This document shows, one piece after another, positions 7,153-15,620 of a stretch of 38,278 bases of DNA. This DNA is from CAYMTN01 sp964393335. GTDB lineage: Bacteria > Chloroflexota > Anaerolineae > Aggregatilineales > Aggregatilineaceae. The stretch is taken from positions 1 to 38,278 of the forward strand of contig CAYMTN010000022.1 of NCBI GenBank assembly GCA_964393335.1, read 5' to 3'. Each line of letters opens with the position of its first letter. Within the stretch, counting starts at the first letter, position 1. Below the pieces are notes generated by a model. The model saw nothing but the letters and a program-made list of their open reading frames with translations. It was not told where the DNA came from and searched no databases. The position numbers and the translations under genes are program-made.

Positions 7153-8760
7153 CTACGGGGCCTTTGGCGCGGCGGCTTTGACCTCGTCGCTCATCGCGTC
7201 CGCGAACTGCTCCATGTATTTGTAAAAACGCGCCACGAGATCGCGTGCTTTTGCGTCGTAGTTGGCCGGGTTCTTCCACGTATTACGCGGCAGCAGTGCT
7301 CCGCTGGGCACGCCCGGCACCGCCGTTGGAATGGCGAATCCAAAGACCGGGTCCGGCGTCATTTCCACGTCCTCAAGATCGCCGTTCAACGCGGCGCTGA
7401 CCATCGCCCGCGTATAGGCCAGCTTCATACGGCTGCCCTCAGGGAAGGGGCCGCCCGTCCAACCGGTGTTGACCATCCACAGCTTGACGTCATGCTGCCT
7501 GACCTTGTCGGCCAGCAGTCGCGCGTACACGGTCGGATGCAGCGGCATAAACGGCGCACCGAAGCACGTGCTAAAGGTCACCTGCGGTTCGTTGACGCCG
7601 GTTTCAGTCCCGGCGACTCTGGCCGTGTAACCCGCCAGGAAGTGATACTGCGCCTGCGCCGGAGTCAGCCGCGCGATGGGCGGCATCACGCCGAACGCGT
7701 CCGCCGTAAGAAAAACGATGTTTTTGGGGTGCCCGCCCACGCCGCCATAATCCGCGTTTGGGACGTGTGTAATCGGGTACGATGCCCGCGTATTTTCGGT
7801 GAGGGTCGAATCGTCCAGGTCTACCCGGCGGCGCAGCGCGTCGATCTGCACGTTCTCCAGGATCGTGCCGAATTTGCGCGTCGCTTCCCAGATGGCCTGT
7901 TCGCCCTCGCGTGACAGCCGGATCACCTTCGCATAACAACCGCCCTCGAAGTTGAAGACGCCTTCGTCGCTCCAGCCGTGTTCGTCATCGCCGATCAGCG
8001 TGCGGGCCGGATCGTTGGAGAGCGTCGTCTTACCGGTGCCGCTCAGCCCGAAGAACAGCGCCACGTCGTCGCGATCCGTGCCGTAATTGGCCGAGCAGTG
8101 CATCGCCATCACGCCGCGTTTGGGCAGCAGGTAGTTCATCACGGTGAAGATCGATTTTTTGATCTCGCCTGCGTAACGCGTGCCGCCGATCAAGACCATT
8201 TTTCGCGCAAAACTGACCAGGATGAATGCGCCCGACGACGTGCAATGCACTTCCGGGATAGCGGAAATATTCGGGGCGCAGATCACGACGAACTCCGGCA
8301 CGTGGTTGCGCAGTTGGTCGGGGTCAAAAATGCGCACGAACATATTACGCGCAAACAGGCTGTGCCACGCCGTTTCGGTGATGATGCGCACCGGCAGGCG
8401 AAAATCGGGATCGCTGCCCGAATATACATCCTGCACAAATACGTCGCGGTTCTGGAAATACGCCATCATGCGGCGGTGCAGGTCCTCGAAATTAGCTTCG
8501 CTGCATTCCCGGTTGACCGATCCCCACCAGATATCCTGTTCTGAGCCTGCTTCGCGCACGATAAATTTGTCGTTGGGGGAGCGCCCGGTGTGGTCGCCGG
8601 TGCGCACGACCATCGCCCCCAGGTGCGCCAGCACGGCCTCGCGGTGACGGATCGCCTGTTCGTACAACGCGGGCGTGGTCAGGTTCCAATATTGGCGTTC
8701 CAGGTTTTCAAAGCCGTGATGCTCCAGACCATACTGGCTGCGATACTCGTCGCTGCTCAT
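7153..8760 (-). CDS. pckA: Phosphoenolpyruvate carboxykinase (ATP)
   Basis: The product has 535 residues, the usual length. It converts oxaloacetate plus ATP into PEP, CO2 and ADP, the entry step of gluconeogenesis. ATG 8760 is chosen because AAGGAGG lies 7 nt before it; the frame extends further upstream without a ribosome site. Family marks are GDHTGRSPNDKFIV near 55, the GGTRYAGEIKKS segment, the P-loop GLSGTGKTTLS near 238, and the DDEHGWSDEGVFNFEGGCYAK region (Mg/Mn and substrate site). It is an ATP-type rather than GTP-type enzyme. It has its own candidate promoter and its own terminator. Together with ppdK it places two PEP-forming enzymes in this window. Confidence 0.97.
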   Translation of the reverse strand: MSSDEYRSQYGLEHHGFENLERQYWNLTTPALYEQAIRHREAVLAHLGAMVVRTGDHTGRSPNDKFIVREAGSEQDIWWGSVNRECSEANFEDLHRRMMAYFQNRDVFVQDVYSGSDPDFRLPVRIITETAWHSLFARNMFVRIFDPDQLRNHVPEFVVICAPNISAIPEVHCTSSGAFILVSFARKMVLIGGTRYAGEIKKSIFTVMNYLLPKRGVMAMHCSANYGTDRDDVALFFGLSGTGKTTLSNDPARTLIGDDEHGWSDEGVFNFEGGCYAKVIRLSREGEQAIWEATRKFGTILENVQIDALRRRVDLDDSTLTENTRASYPITHVPNADYGGVGGHPKNIVFLTADAFGVMPPIARLTPAQAQYHFLAGYTARVAGTETGVNEPQVTFSTCFGAPFMPLHPTVYARLLADKVRQHDVKLWMVNTGWTGGPFPEGSRMKLAYTRAMVSAALNGDLEDVEMTPDPVFGFAIPTAVPGVPSGALLPRNTWKNPANYDAKARDLVARFYKYMEQFADAMSDEVKAAAPKAP

Positions 8761-8817
8761 TGTGCTGCCTCCTTGTGCCGGCTGTTCAGGTGGCCACGTG
8801 CCGCCGAAAAGGTCTTT

Positions 8818-8846
8818 AGTGTAGCCAATATTCAACAAATGACCAA
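8818..8846 (-). promoter_or_regulatory. Candidate pckA promoter with overlapping inverted repeat
   Basis: On the minus strand TTGGTC (8841-8846) and TACACT (8818-8823) are separated by 17 nt, at moderate match. GCCAAT (8824-8829) and ATTGGC (8846-8851) form an inverted repeat spanning the spacer and -35, as an operator might. Confidence 0.4.
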
Positions 8847-8871
8847 TTGGCAATGAGCACAAAACGTGCAG

Positions 8872-9504
8872 TTACCATGTTTCGCCGCGCAGAACACTCT
8901 CCAGGTGAGGCGACCACGCCACGCGCTCCAGGTGCCACGCCGCGTCGGGTGACTCCGCCATGACGACCGTGATCGACGTGTTGGTCAGCGACGGGCGCTC
9001 AATGCGCCCGAACAGGCCCTCGATCAACATGCCAATCGACCCGCCATGACTGACCAGGGCCAGCGTGTGACCGGCGTGGCGGGCGACCAGGTCGTGAAAG
9101 GCGGCGCACATCCGGGCCTTGAGCATATTACGCGATTCGCCGTTCGGCGTGGGGACGGTGTGCCAGTCAGCGGCGTAGGCGGCGAACCGTTCGCCATCCC
9201 AGGCGGCGGCTTCGTCACGCGTCAAACCCTGCCATTCGCCCAGGTCCACTTCGCGCAGGCGCGCGTCAGGGCGCACGGTCAGGCCAACCGCGTGCGCGAT
9301 GGCTTCAGCCGTCTGCATGGCGCGTATCAGATCGCTGCTGTAAATCACGTCCGGGTGCGGGCCACGCGCCGCCAGGTAGCGGCCCAAAGCCGCCGACTGC
9401 GCCAGCCCGGCATCGTTGAGCGGCACCGGGGCGTGACCCTGCCAGCGTCCCAGGGAATTCCAGGCGGTTTCGCCGTGCCGGACACACAAAACGCGGGTGG
9501 TCAT
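8872..9504 (-). CDS. Histidine phosphatase family protein (phosphoglycerate-mutase-like)
   Basis: The product has 210 residues. The phospho-accepting motif VRHGETAWN is at 8-16. SSDLIRAMQTAE near 56-67 and the acid/base region REVDLGEWQG near 84-93 follow, and the second catalytic His lies in LVSHGGSIGM near 150. This is the cofactor-independent branch-1 histidine phosphatase pattern (GpmB/CobC/PhoE-like), and substrates differ widely within it. It precedes pckA by 111 nt and follows the metallophosphatase gene by 30 nt, so it may be co-transcribed with the latter. The candidate pckA promoter lies in the gap behind it. No cobalamin gene is near, so a CobC role is not supported. Confidence 0.92.
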   Translation of the reverse strand: MTTRVLCVRHGETAWNSLGRWQGHAPVPLNDAGLAQSAALGRYLAARGPHPDVIYSSDLIRAMQTAEAIAHAVGLTVRPDARLREVDLGEWQGLTRDEAAAWDGERFAAYAADWHTVPTPNGESRNMLKARMCAAFHDLVARHAGHTLALVSHGGSIGMLIEGLFGRIERPSLTNTSITVVMAESPDAAWHLERVAWSPHLESVLRGETW

Positions 9505-9534
9505 GGCAGTGAGGTCCTTTCGTGGCCCGCGCGG

Positions 9535-10542
9535 TTAATAATCGTCGTCGTCGTCGTCAAATACCGAACGCAGCCCGCCCAACAGCTCGTTCGCGCCGCG
9601 TACGGGCTTCGCGCAGTCCAGCAGCAGGTAGCGCCCGGATTCACGCGGGCGGGCGTGGGTGGCGCTTGAGAGGCGCAGATGGCTGCGGTTCACCAGCACG
9701 TACCCGCCTAGCGGCGTGACCACGTGCCCGCTGACCACCACGCGCTGCGGAGCCGGGGCGTCAACCGAAAACGCCGCGAGGAAATCGTGGCAGCCCTGCA
9801 AATAGACAAACTCGGTCAGGCCCCATTCGTTCTGCGTGAACAAGGTATCCCACAGCACGTGAAACGCTTTGTTCTGCTGCGAGATCATGAACGCACGCAG
9901 GACGTGTGTATAGCGCGGATCGTCCGGGTTGCGCACACCCAGGTAATATTCCGCGTCTTCGGCATACGACACGCCGTACAGGTTGCCGTAGCGCGCGTAC
10001 AGATCGTCCAGTTTATCGGCTTGAGCGAGCACGCTGTCGGCTTCCTGCAAGATCGTGTCGTGGTCGAAGTGGCGCAGCAGCTCGACATGTTCGATCACGT
10101 CGAGCGCGGGACCGGCGTGTGTCAGCAGCACGCCGCCCGCCGTGCGCACGACCAGCGGCAGACTGCGGAAAAACGCCAGAATCTGCGCGCGATGCTGGCC
10201 CATCGCGTATTCGAAGCGCGGCGTGAACTCCATTTCGCCCTTGGCCAGCGAAACACTGTAGATGTGCGGCATCTCGTGGTTGCCGAGCAGCATGGTCACC
10301 ACATCCGGGCCAAGCTCCTCGCGCAGCGCGATCAGGTCCAGCACCATGCTCAGGCTGGAGTCACGCTGAGGCGGTCCGTAAAAGTGAATCAGGTCGCCGA
10401 GCAGAATCAAACGCTGCACGTCGCCTGTTTCATACAGGTAGCGGAATTCGTCAATGTAGCGGTCGAACGCGTCGCGGTCGCCATGAAGGTCGGTCACCAC
10501 CATGGCGATTCCTTCAGTGAAATCACGGAATCGATCAGGCAT
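9535..10542 (-). CDS. Calcineurin-like metallophosphoesterase
   Basis: The product has 335 residues and the dinuclear-metal phosphoesterase motifs in order: TDLHGD at 17-22, LGDLIHFYGPP near 48-58, LLGNHEMP near 84-91, THAGP near 141 and SGHVVTPLGG near 270. The GDxxDRG box of PPP-type protein phosphatases is only half kept (GDLIHFYG), so this may hydrolyse a nucleotide or phosphoprotein other than the PPP norm. The protein ends in six Asp and a Tyr, encoded by five GAC and one GAT triplets. It is the first gene of a minus-strand group and has an extended -10 promoter about 40 nt upstream. The substrate is not predictable here. Confidence 0.88.
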   Translation of the reverse strand: MPDRFRDFTEGIAMVVTDLHGDRDAFDRYIDEFRYLYETGDVQRLILLGDLIHFYGPPQRDSSLSMVLDLIALREELGPDVVTMLLGNHEMPHIYSVSLAKGEMEFTPRFEYAMGQHRAQILAFFRSLPLVVRTAGGVLLTHAGPALDVIEHVELLRHFDHDTILQEADSVLAQADKLDDLYARYGNLYGVSYAEDAEYYLGVRNPDDPRYTHVLRAFMISQQNKAFHVLWDTLFTQNEWGLTEFVYLQGCHDFLAAFSVDAPAPQRVVVSGHVVTPLGGYVLVNRSHLRLSSATHARPRESGRYLLLDCAKPVRGANELLGGLRSVFDDDDDDY

Positions 10543-10579
10543 GTGTATTCCAGCATAGGTACAAAACTGAACCGCGCGA

Positions 10580-10588
10580 AGTATACCA
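10580..10588 (-). promoter_or_regulatory. Extended -10 promoter of the metallophosphoesterase gene
   Basis: The minus strand reads TGG TATACT (10588-10580), a TGn-extended -10, 38 nt before the start codon. No clear -35 is seen. On the opposite strand a similar extended -10, TGG TATGCT (10713-10721), may drive the ImmA-like gene, making this a divergent promoter region. Confidence 0.45.
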
Positions 10589-10771
10589 CAAAGACCGTTT
10601 CTCGTCGTATCCGATCTGCGAGCGCTTCAGGGCAGCCGGATCGTGTGTGGCGGCTGTGTCCGTGACAATCCGGCGCGCGCTGCCTGCCGGATTTTTCTCA
10701 CGGCACAAGCTGTGGTATGCTCGTGCTCCACTGTTGGCAATGAGCATCATGCCGGGAGCTATCGTCGCGCC

Positions 10772-11323
10772 ATGCCGGACACCACCCCGCCCTACCCGCT
10801 CTCACCGACCACGCCGACGCCCCGTCCCGGAACGCAGCACTTCACGCGGGCGATGGTGCGCCGTGCCCGGCTCGAACACATCGCCACGGAACTGCTGCGC
10901 GTGAGTGCCGCGCTGCGGCTGCCGGTGCCCATCGAAACGATCTACACGCACCCGCCGCTGGACCTGTGGCGGACGCCTGCCAGCCCGCTGCCGCCGGGCG
11001 TCGCGGCGCGCGCCGGTCTTGCCCAGGTCCGCTGGGAAACTGCTCGCGCCGTAGCCGGACTCGTCAGCGCGTCCCGCTGGCCGCTGCGCATCCAGCTTCT
11101 GGGCGACAGACCGTTATCGGACGCCGAGATCGACCTGTTCACCGCCGCGCTGCTGCTGCCAACGGCGCTGCTGGCCGGGATCAACGAGCGGCAGCGCAGC
11201 ACGCCCGCCGCCGTCGCGACCCTGTTTCAGACTCCGCCTGCCATTACGGCCCTGCGGCTGGCCGAACTCGGCTACCTGCCCCCGGCGGCGCGCGCTCCGG
11301 CCCAGAACGACACCACGACGTAA
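10772..11323 (+). CDS. ImmA/IrrE-like protein lacking the HExxH motif (predicted inactive)
   Basis: The product has 184 residues from ATG 10772; the nearest ribosome site, GGGAG, is 13 nt away, so the start is uncertain. The order of segments follows ImmA/IrrE metallopeptidases: an N-terminal helix (LEHIATELLRVSAALRLPVPIETI), then the slot for the zinc helix, then DAEIDLFTAALLLPTALL (the usual eaNrFAaeLLMP), then AAVATLFQTPPAITALRLAELGYLP (the usual LA..F.VS..a...RL..LG). In the zinc-helix slot, where xAHELGH is expected, the sequence reads ETARAVAG, so both His and the Glu are gone. A regulatory or binding role is inferred. Such proteins often pair with a helix-turn-helix repressor, but none is adjacent. 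Family assignment by pattern only. Confidence 0.6.
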   Translation: MPDTTPPYPLSPTTPTPRPGTQHFTRAMVRRARLEHIATELLRVSAALRLPVPIETIYTHPPLDLWRTPASPLPPGVAARAGLAQVRWETARAVAGLVSASRWPLRIQLLGDRPLSDAEIDLFTAALLLPTALLAGINERQRSTPAAVATLFQTPPAITALRLAELGYLPPAARAPAQNDTTT

Positions 11324-11399
11324 CCGGCGTGGACGGCATGGCGTTGATCGTCGCCCGTGCCAGCGCGGGTTGGGCATTCGTGACCTGAGTTTCGTCTGT

Positions 11400-11432
11400 T
11401 GCCAATCGCTGAAAGCTGACCGCTGAAAGCTA
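11400..11432. repeat. AGCTTTCAGC repeat, family R3 copy 1
   Basis: GCTGAAAGCTGACCGCT is an exact reverse complement of AGCGGTCAGCTTTCAGC near 26609-26625. It lies between the ImmA-like gene and the pepF ribosome site. Confidence 0.6.
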
Positions 11433-11452
11433 TCTACAAAGGAGTTTTTCGC

Positions 11453-13264
11453 ATGGCACACCAAAACCTCCCGCCCCGCAGCGCGATCGCAGCCGAACAC
11501 GCCTGGAACGCGCCGAGCGTATTCGAGGGCAAAGCGGCGTGGAATACCGAGTTGGACGCGCTCAAAACCGCCCTGCCCGATCTCCCCGCCACCTATCAGG
11601 GTCACCTGGGCGACAGTCCGGCAGCGCTGGCCGACTACCTGGCAGCGTTTTACGACCTGTACGGGCGTGTGGGCAAGGTCTACGTGTACGCCGGGATGGA
11701 AAGCGCCGTCGATACCGCCGACCAGGAGGCCGCCGCCATGTCCGGGCAGGCGCTCGGCCTGTACAGCCAGATGATCACGACGGCCTCGTTCGCGGAACCG
11801 GAAATGCTGGCCATCGGGCAGGAGACGGTCAAACGCTGGGTGACGCAGGACTCCCGGCTGGCTCCGTACGCGCATTATTTCGACGACCTGTTCCGGCAGG
11901 CGGAGCACGTGCGCTCGGCGGAAGTCGAAGAAACGCTCGGCCTGGCGTCCGACCCGCTGTCGAACGTCCCGCGCACGGCGAGTATGCTCACCAACGCCGA
12001 TCTACACTTTCAACCGGCGACAACTGCCGGTGGCGAGACGATTTCGGTCGAACAGGGCAACATCGTCACGCACACGACCAGCCCTGACCGCGAACGCCGC
12101 CGCACCGCCTGGGAAAACTACTCGGACGGCTACCTCAGTTTCAAGAATACGCTGGCCGCCAACCTGACGACCGCCATCAAGCGGGATGTCTTTTTCGCAC
12201 GCGTGCGCCGCCATGCGTCCGCGCTGGAAGCCTCACTCCACCGCAACAACATCCCGGTCGAGGTATTTCACAACCTGATCGACACGTTCCGCGCGAACCT
12301 GCCCACCTGGCATCGTTACTGGGCGATCCGGCGGCGGGCGCTCGGCGTCGAGACGCTGTGCAGCTACGATACCTGGGCACCGCTCACCGCCGCCAAACCG
12401 CACGTGCCGTACGCGCAGGCGGTAGAATGGATCAGCGCGGGCGTAGGTCCGCTGGGCAGTGATTACGTCGAAACGCTGCGGCGCGGCTGCCTGGCGGATC
12501 ACTGGGTGGATGTGTACCCCAACCAGGGCAAGCGTCAGGGCGCGTTTTCCAGCGGCTCAAAGGGCACGTTTCCCTTTATCATGATGAGCTATGACGACAC
12601 GCTCAACTCGATGAGCACGCTGGCGCACGAACTCGGTCACTCAATGCACTCCTACCTGACGTGGCAGCACCAGCCGATGGTCTACAGCGACTATTCACTG
12701 TTCGTGGCCGAAGTCGCGTCGAACTTCCATCAAGCGCTGGTCCGCGCGCACTTGCTTAAGACTCACGCCGATCCCGGTTTCCAGATCGCGCTGATCGAAG
12801 AGGCGATGAGCAACTTCCACCGCTATTTTTTCCTGATGCCGACCCTGGCGCGTTTCGAGTTGGAGACGCACGAACGCGCCGAACGCGGCGCAGGGCTGAC
12901 CGCCGACAGTATGATCGCCTTGATGGCGGACCTGACCGCCGAGGGCTACGGCGATGCGATGCAGCTTGACCGCGAGCGCGACGGGATTCTGTGGGCGAAG
13001 TTCGGCCACCTCTACGCGAATTTTTACGTGTTCCAGTACGCAACCGGCATTTCCGCCGCGCACGCGCTGGCGCGCGGCATCCTGGACGGTGTGCCCGATG
13101 CCGTCGAGCATTACCTGAGCTTCCTCAAGGCGGGCCACTCGCTTTACCCGCTGGACGCGCTCAAGCTGGCGGGCGTAGATATGACCTCGCCGGAGCCGGT
13201 CGAAACGACCTTCCGCGTGCTGGCTGATTACGTGGATCGGCTGGAGCAACTCACCGGGGCATAA
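11453..13264 (+). CDS. pepF: Oligoendopeptidase F family M3 zinc metallopeptidase
   Basis: The product has 603 residues and degrades oligopeptides in the cytoplasm. AAAGGAG lies 8 nt before ATG 11453. The catalytic helix STLAHELGHSMHSYL carries His392, Glu393 and His396. The third zinc ligand is the Glu in FVAEVASNFHQ near 420. The preceding SKGTFPFIMMSYDD segment and the long helical N-terminal half match the PepF/M3B subfamily in order and length. No signal peptide is seen. It appears monocistronic and ends in a bidirectional terminator facing the convergent ABM monooxygenase gene. Confidence is high for family; the natural peptide set is unknown. Confidence 0.95.
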   Translation: MAHQNLPPRSAIAAEHAWNAPSVFEGKAAWNTELDALKTALPDLPATYQGHLGDSPAALADYLAAFYDLYGRVGKVYVYAGMESAVDTADQEAAAMSGQALGLYSQMITTASFAEPEMLAIGQETVKRWVTQDSRLAPYAHYFDDLFRQAEHVRSAEVEETLGLASDPLSNVPRTASMLTNADLHFQPATTAGGETISVEQGNIVTHTTSPDRERRRTAWENYSDGYLSFKNTLAANLTTAIKRDVFFARVRRHASALEASLHRNNIPVEVFHNLIDTFRANLPTWHRYWAIRRRALGVETLCSYDTWAPLTAAKPHVPYAQAVEWISAGVGPLGSDYVETLRRGCLADHWVDVYPNQGKRQGAFSSGSKGTFPFIMMSYDDTLNSMSTLAHELGHSMHSYLTWQHQPMVYSDYSLFVAEVASNFHQALVRAHLLKTHADPGFQIALIEEAMSNFHRYFFLMPTLARFELETHERAERGAGLTADSMIALMADLTAEGYGDAMQLDRERDGILWAKFGHLYANFYVFQYATGISAAHALARGILDGVPDAVEHYLSFLKAGHSLYPLDALKLAGVDMTSPEPVETTFRVLADYVDRLEQLTGA

Positions 13265-13277
13265 GCCGCTAATCAAC

Positions 13278-13316
13278 AAGCCCCTTCTCCCAATCGCTTG
13301 AAAGAAGGGGCTTTTC
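13278..13316. terminator. Bidirectional terminator between pepF and the ABM monooxygenase gene
   Basis: An 11-bp perfect stem, AAGCCCCTTCT (13278-13288) and AGAAGGGGCTT (13303-13313), is followed by TTTCTG on the plus strand and TTGTTGATT on the minus strand. It sits between convergent stops and can serve both genes. Confidence 0.88.
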
Positions 13317-13339
13317 TGTCATGGAAGCCGGGGACGCCG

Positions 13340-13645
13340 TTACAGCCCTTTTCCGCTGACGGGAATCAGCGGGTGCTGTTCGATGGGGCCTCGCACCAGC
13401 GGCATCGCCTGGGCGATCAAGTCCCGCACGCCAGCCATCGACAGCGAGTTATCATGCGCCTCTTTCGACTCCCATAGCTCGGTCACCCACACCGCGCCAC
13501 CGTCTGCCGCATCCCGATAGACGATGTACATCTGGCACCCGGCAGCCTGTGCCATCAGGCCGGCGGCGGCGGACAGGATGTCCAGCAGCGCGTCCCGGTC
13601 TTGCGGATCGGTCGTGAATTTCCCACACAGCGCGTATTTTGCCAC
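13340..13645 (-). CDS. Antibiotic biosynthesis monooxygenase (ABM) domain protein
   Basis: The product has 101 residues from GTG 13645, which has AGGAG 5 nt upstream; the frame is open further upstream but that part is arginine-rich shadow of the previous gene. The short ferredoxin-like fold of ABM/YgiN-type proteins is recognisable from the opening strand YALCGKFTT, the GCQMYIVYRDAADGGAVWVTELWESKEAHDNSL segment and the closing helix. Such dimers include cofactor-free quinol monooxygenases and many of unknown function. It is the last gene of the minus-strand translation cluster, 40 nt after the GNAT-Nudix gene, and ends at the shared terminator. Confidence 0.85.
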   Translation of the reverse strand: MAKYALCGKFTTDPQDRDALLDILSAAAGLMAQAAGCQMYIVYRDAADGGAVWVTELWESKEAHDNSLSMAGVRDLIAQAMPLVRGPIEQHPLIPVSGKGL

Positions 13646-13685
13646 GATGACTCCTGCTTTCGTTCTGATGGCCCGTCGCGGGCGC

Positions 13686-14555
13686 TTAGCCGGTATCGCC
13701 AGACGCCACCGCGATGATCGCGTCGAGCATGAACGGCGCAAACAGCCGGCCCTGCGCAGCGTGGTCGCGCACCTCGTCCAGCGTGAGCCACGCCGCCGCC
13801 GCGATCTCACCCGGATCGATCACCAGATCGGCGCTGGTCGGGCGGACGTGGTAGACGTGGTGCAGGTTGCCTTTGAAGGGGTAGGAACCGAGCAGCCGCA
13901 GAATAACCACCTCAACCTGGAATTCTTCGCGCAGCTCGCGGCGCAGCGTGGATTCGGGATCGGGGTCACCGGGATCGATCCGCCCGCCCGGCAGCGACCA
14001 CCGGCCCACGTTGGATGGGTTGACGTAATGGTGTTGGGCCATCAAATAGCGGTCGCCGCGCTGCATCACGGCGCGGACGGTCACGCGCCGCTCGAATGTC
14101 CAGCGCAGCACCTGCGTCGGCACACCTGCCGGGTTGATCGGGCCGGACTCGGCGGGCCGGAAGCCAAACCGCTCGTAAAAGCGCCGCGCAGGCTCACCGC
14201 CCGCGACGCCGTCCGCAAACGTGAGGACGCTGATCTCCGCCGGGGAGTCGATGGTGGACAGCATGTGCTCGACCAGCGCCCGCCCGATTCCCGCCCGCCG
14301 GGCGCGTTCCGCCACCGCCAGCCAGCCAATGGCGTGCGGGGGCGCGTGGTCCCCGGCGATCAAACCGCCCAGCAGCGGCGATCCGGGTGGGCCGTCCGCC
14401 TCGCGCACGCACAGCGCGCGCCCATCGTGCATCGCGCGGCGCAGCGCGTCGTGGAATCGTGGATCGGCCACCATCGGCCCGAAAAGCGGCTCGACTTCAG
14501 CCGCCAGCGCCAGCCACGCCGGGATATCCTCCGGGCAGGCAGTCACGACACGCAT
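13686..14555 (-). CDS. GNAT acetyltransferase - Nudix hydrolase fusion protein
   Basis: The product has 289 residues from ATG 14555 (GGGGAG 5 nt upstream), starting 14 nt after the era stop. The N-terminal half (1-150) is a GNAT domain with the acetyl-CoA loop ARRAGIGRAL at 85-94 and ARRFYERFGF near 123-132. The C-terminal half (about 155-289) is a Nudix domain beginning VTVRAVMQRGDRYLMAQ. Its Nudix box at about 190-215 keeps the catalytic core RELREE, but is one residue too long, has Asp/Pro residues where the first Glu is expected, and Gln for the late Gly. Hydrolase activity is therefore likely but not certain. The linked activities suggest processing of an acylated or nucleotide-linked metabolite (inference). 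It is probably co-transcribed with era. Confidence 0.88.
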   Translation of the reverse strand: MRVVTACPEDIPAWLALAAEVEPLFGPMVADPRFHDALRRAMHDGRALCVREADGPPGSPLLGGLIAGDHAPPHAIGWLAVAERARRAGIGRALVEHMLSTIDSPAEISVLTFADGVAGGEPARRFYERFGFRPAESGPINPAGVPTQVLRWTFERRVTVRAVMQRGDRYLMAQHHYVNPSNVGRWSLPGGRIDPGDPDPESTLRRELREEFQVEVVILRLLGSYPFKGNLHHVYHVRPTSADLVIDPGEIAAAAWLTLDEVRDHAAQGRLFAPFMLDAIIAVASGDTG

Positions 14556-14569
14556 CACCACTCCCCGCC

Positions 14570-15523
14570 TTACCCTTTCGGAATACGGTAGCCCAGGCGG
14601 CGCAGCGCTTTTTCGTCGCGCCGCCAGTTTTTCAGCACTTTGACCCACAGTTCCAGATACACGCGCGTGCCGAGAAACTGCTCGATCTCCTCGCGCGCCT
14701 GCTGGCTGATCGTCTTCAGCATCTGGCCGTGTTTGCCGATCACGATGCCCTTGTGCGACTCGCGTTCGACAAAAATCGTCGCGCTGATGTAGGTCATATC
14801 GTCGCTGCGTTGCTTGAACTCCTCGACCTGCGTCGCGACGCCGTGCGGCACTTCCTGTTCCAGGTTGAGCAGCACTTTTTCGCGGACTATCTCGCCCACG
14901 AGATCGCGCACGGCGGTATCCGAAAGCTGGTCCTCGGGATAATAACGCGGCCCAGCCGGGAGCCTGTCGATCAGCCGTTGCAGCACGTCGCCCACGCCCT
15001 GCCCCTCTTTGGCGATGGTCGTCAGCCAGTCCGCTGCCGGGACCAGCGCGCGGTGCGCCTCGCTGTTGGTTACCAGCGCGTCAGGATCGCTGGCCAGATC
15101 GATCTTGTTCAGCACCAGGATCACGGGCGTCACGTCTTCGGCCTCGTGGATCAGGTCCGCGATGCGCCGGTCTTCGCGCGTGGGTGGCCCGCTGGCGTCC
15201 ACCACGAACACGATCACGTCCGCATCACGCAGCGCATCGACCGCCACGCTGACCATGAATTCGCCCAGGGCCGTGCGCGGCTGGTGAATGCCCGGCGTAT
15301 CGACGAACACGATCTGCACGTCGTCGCGCGTGTAAATGCCAAGCTGGCGCAGGCGCGTGGTCTGCGGCTTGGGGCTGACGATAGCGATCTTCTCGCCCAG
15401 GATCGCGTTCATCAGCGTCGATTTGCCCACGTTGGGCCGCCCAATCACGGCCACAAAACCGCTCTTGTGACCTGCGGGCAGTTCGTTTTCTTGTGGAATC
15501 TGGTCCAACTGGTTATCGGTCAT
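14570..15523 (-). CDS. era: GTPase Era
   Basis: The product has 317 residues. This GTP-binding protein acts in late 30S ribosome assembly, binding the 3' end of 16S rRNA. The motifs are complete: G1 GRPNVGKST at 28-36, the PQTTR switch at 53-57, G3 DTPG at 75-78, G4 NKID at 139-142, and the C-terminal KH domain with GIVIGKHGQMLK at 259-270. AAGGGGA precedes the ATG by 5 nt. The length fits the family, with a short polar N-terminal extension. It follows ribF by 97 nt in a run of ribosome and RNA genes, matching its role. Confidence 0.98.
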   Translation of the reverse strand: MTDNQLDQIPQENELPAGHKSGFVAVIGRPNVGKSTLMNAILGEKIAIVSPKPQTTRLRQLGIYTRDDVQIVFVDTPGIHQPRTALGEFMVSVAVDALRDADVIVFVVDASGPPTREDRRIADLIHEAEDVTPVILVLNKIDLASDPDALVTNSEAHRALVPAADWLTTIAKEGQGVGDVLQRLIDRLPAGPRYYPEDQLSDTAVRDLVGEIVREKVLLNLEQEVPHGVATQVEEFKQRSDDMTYISATIFVERESHKGIVIGKHGQMLKTISQQAREEIEQFLGTRVYLELWVKVLKNWRRDEKALRRLGYRIPKG

Positions 15524-15620
15524 ATGGTCCCCTTAAGCGCGTCACCTGCCGCGCACTATGCGTTATCCTGGCTCGTGAAAGCGCCTGGCATCTCATCGCA
15601 GCAGATCGCTGAACACGGCT

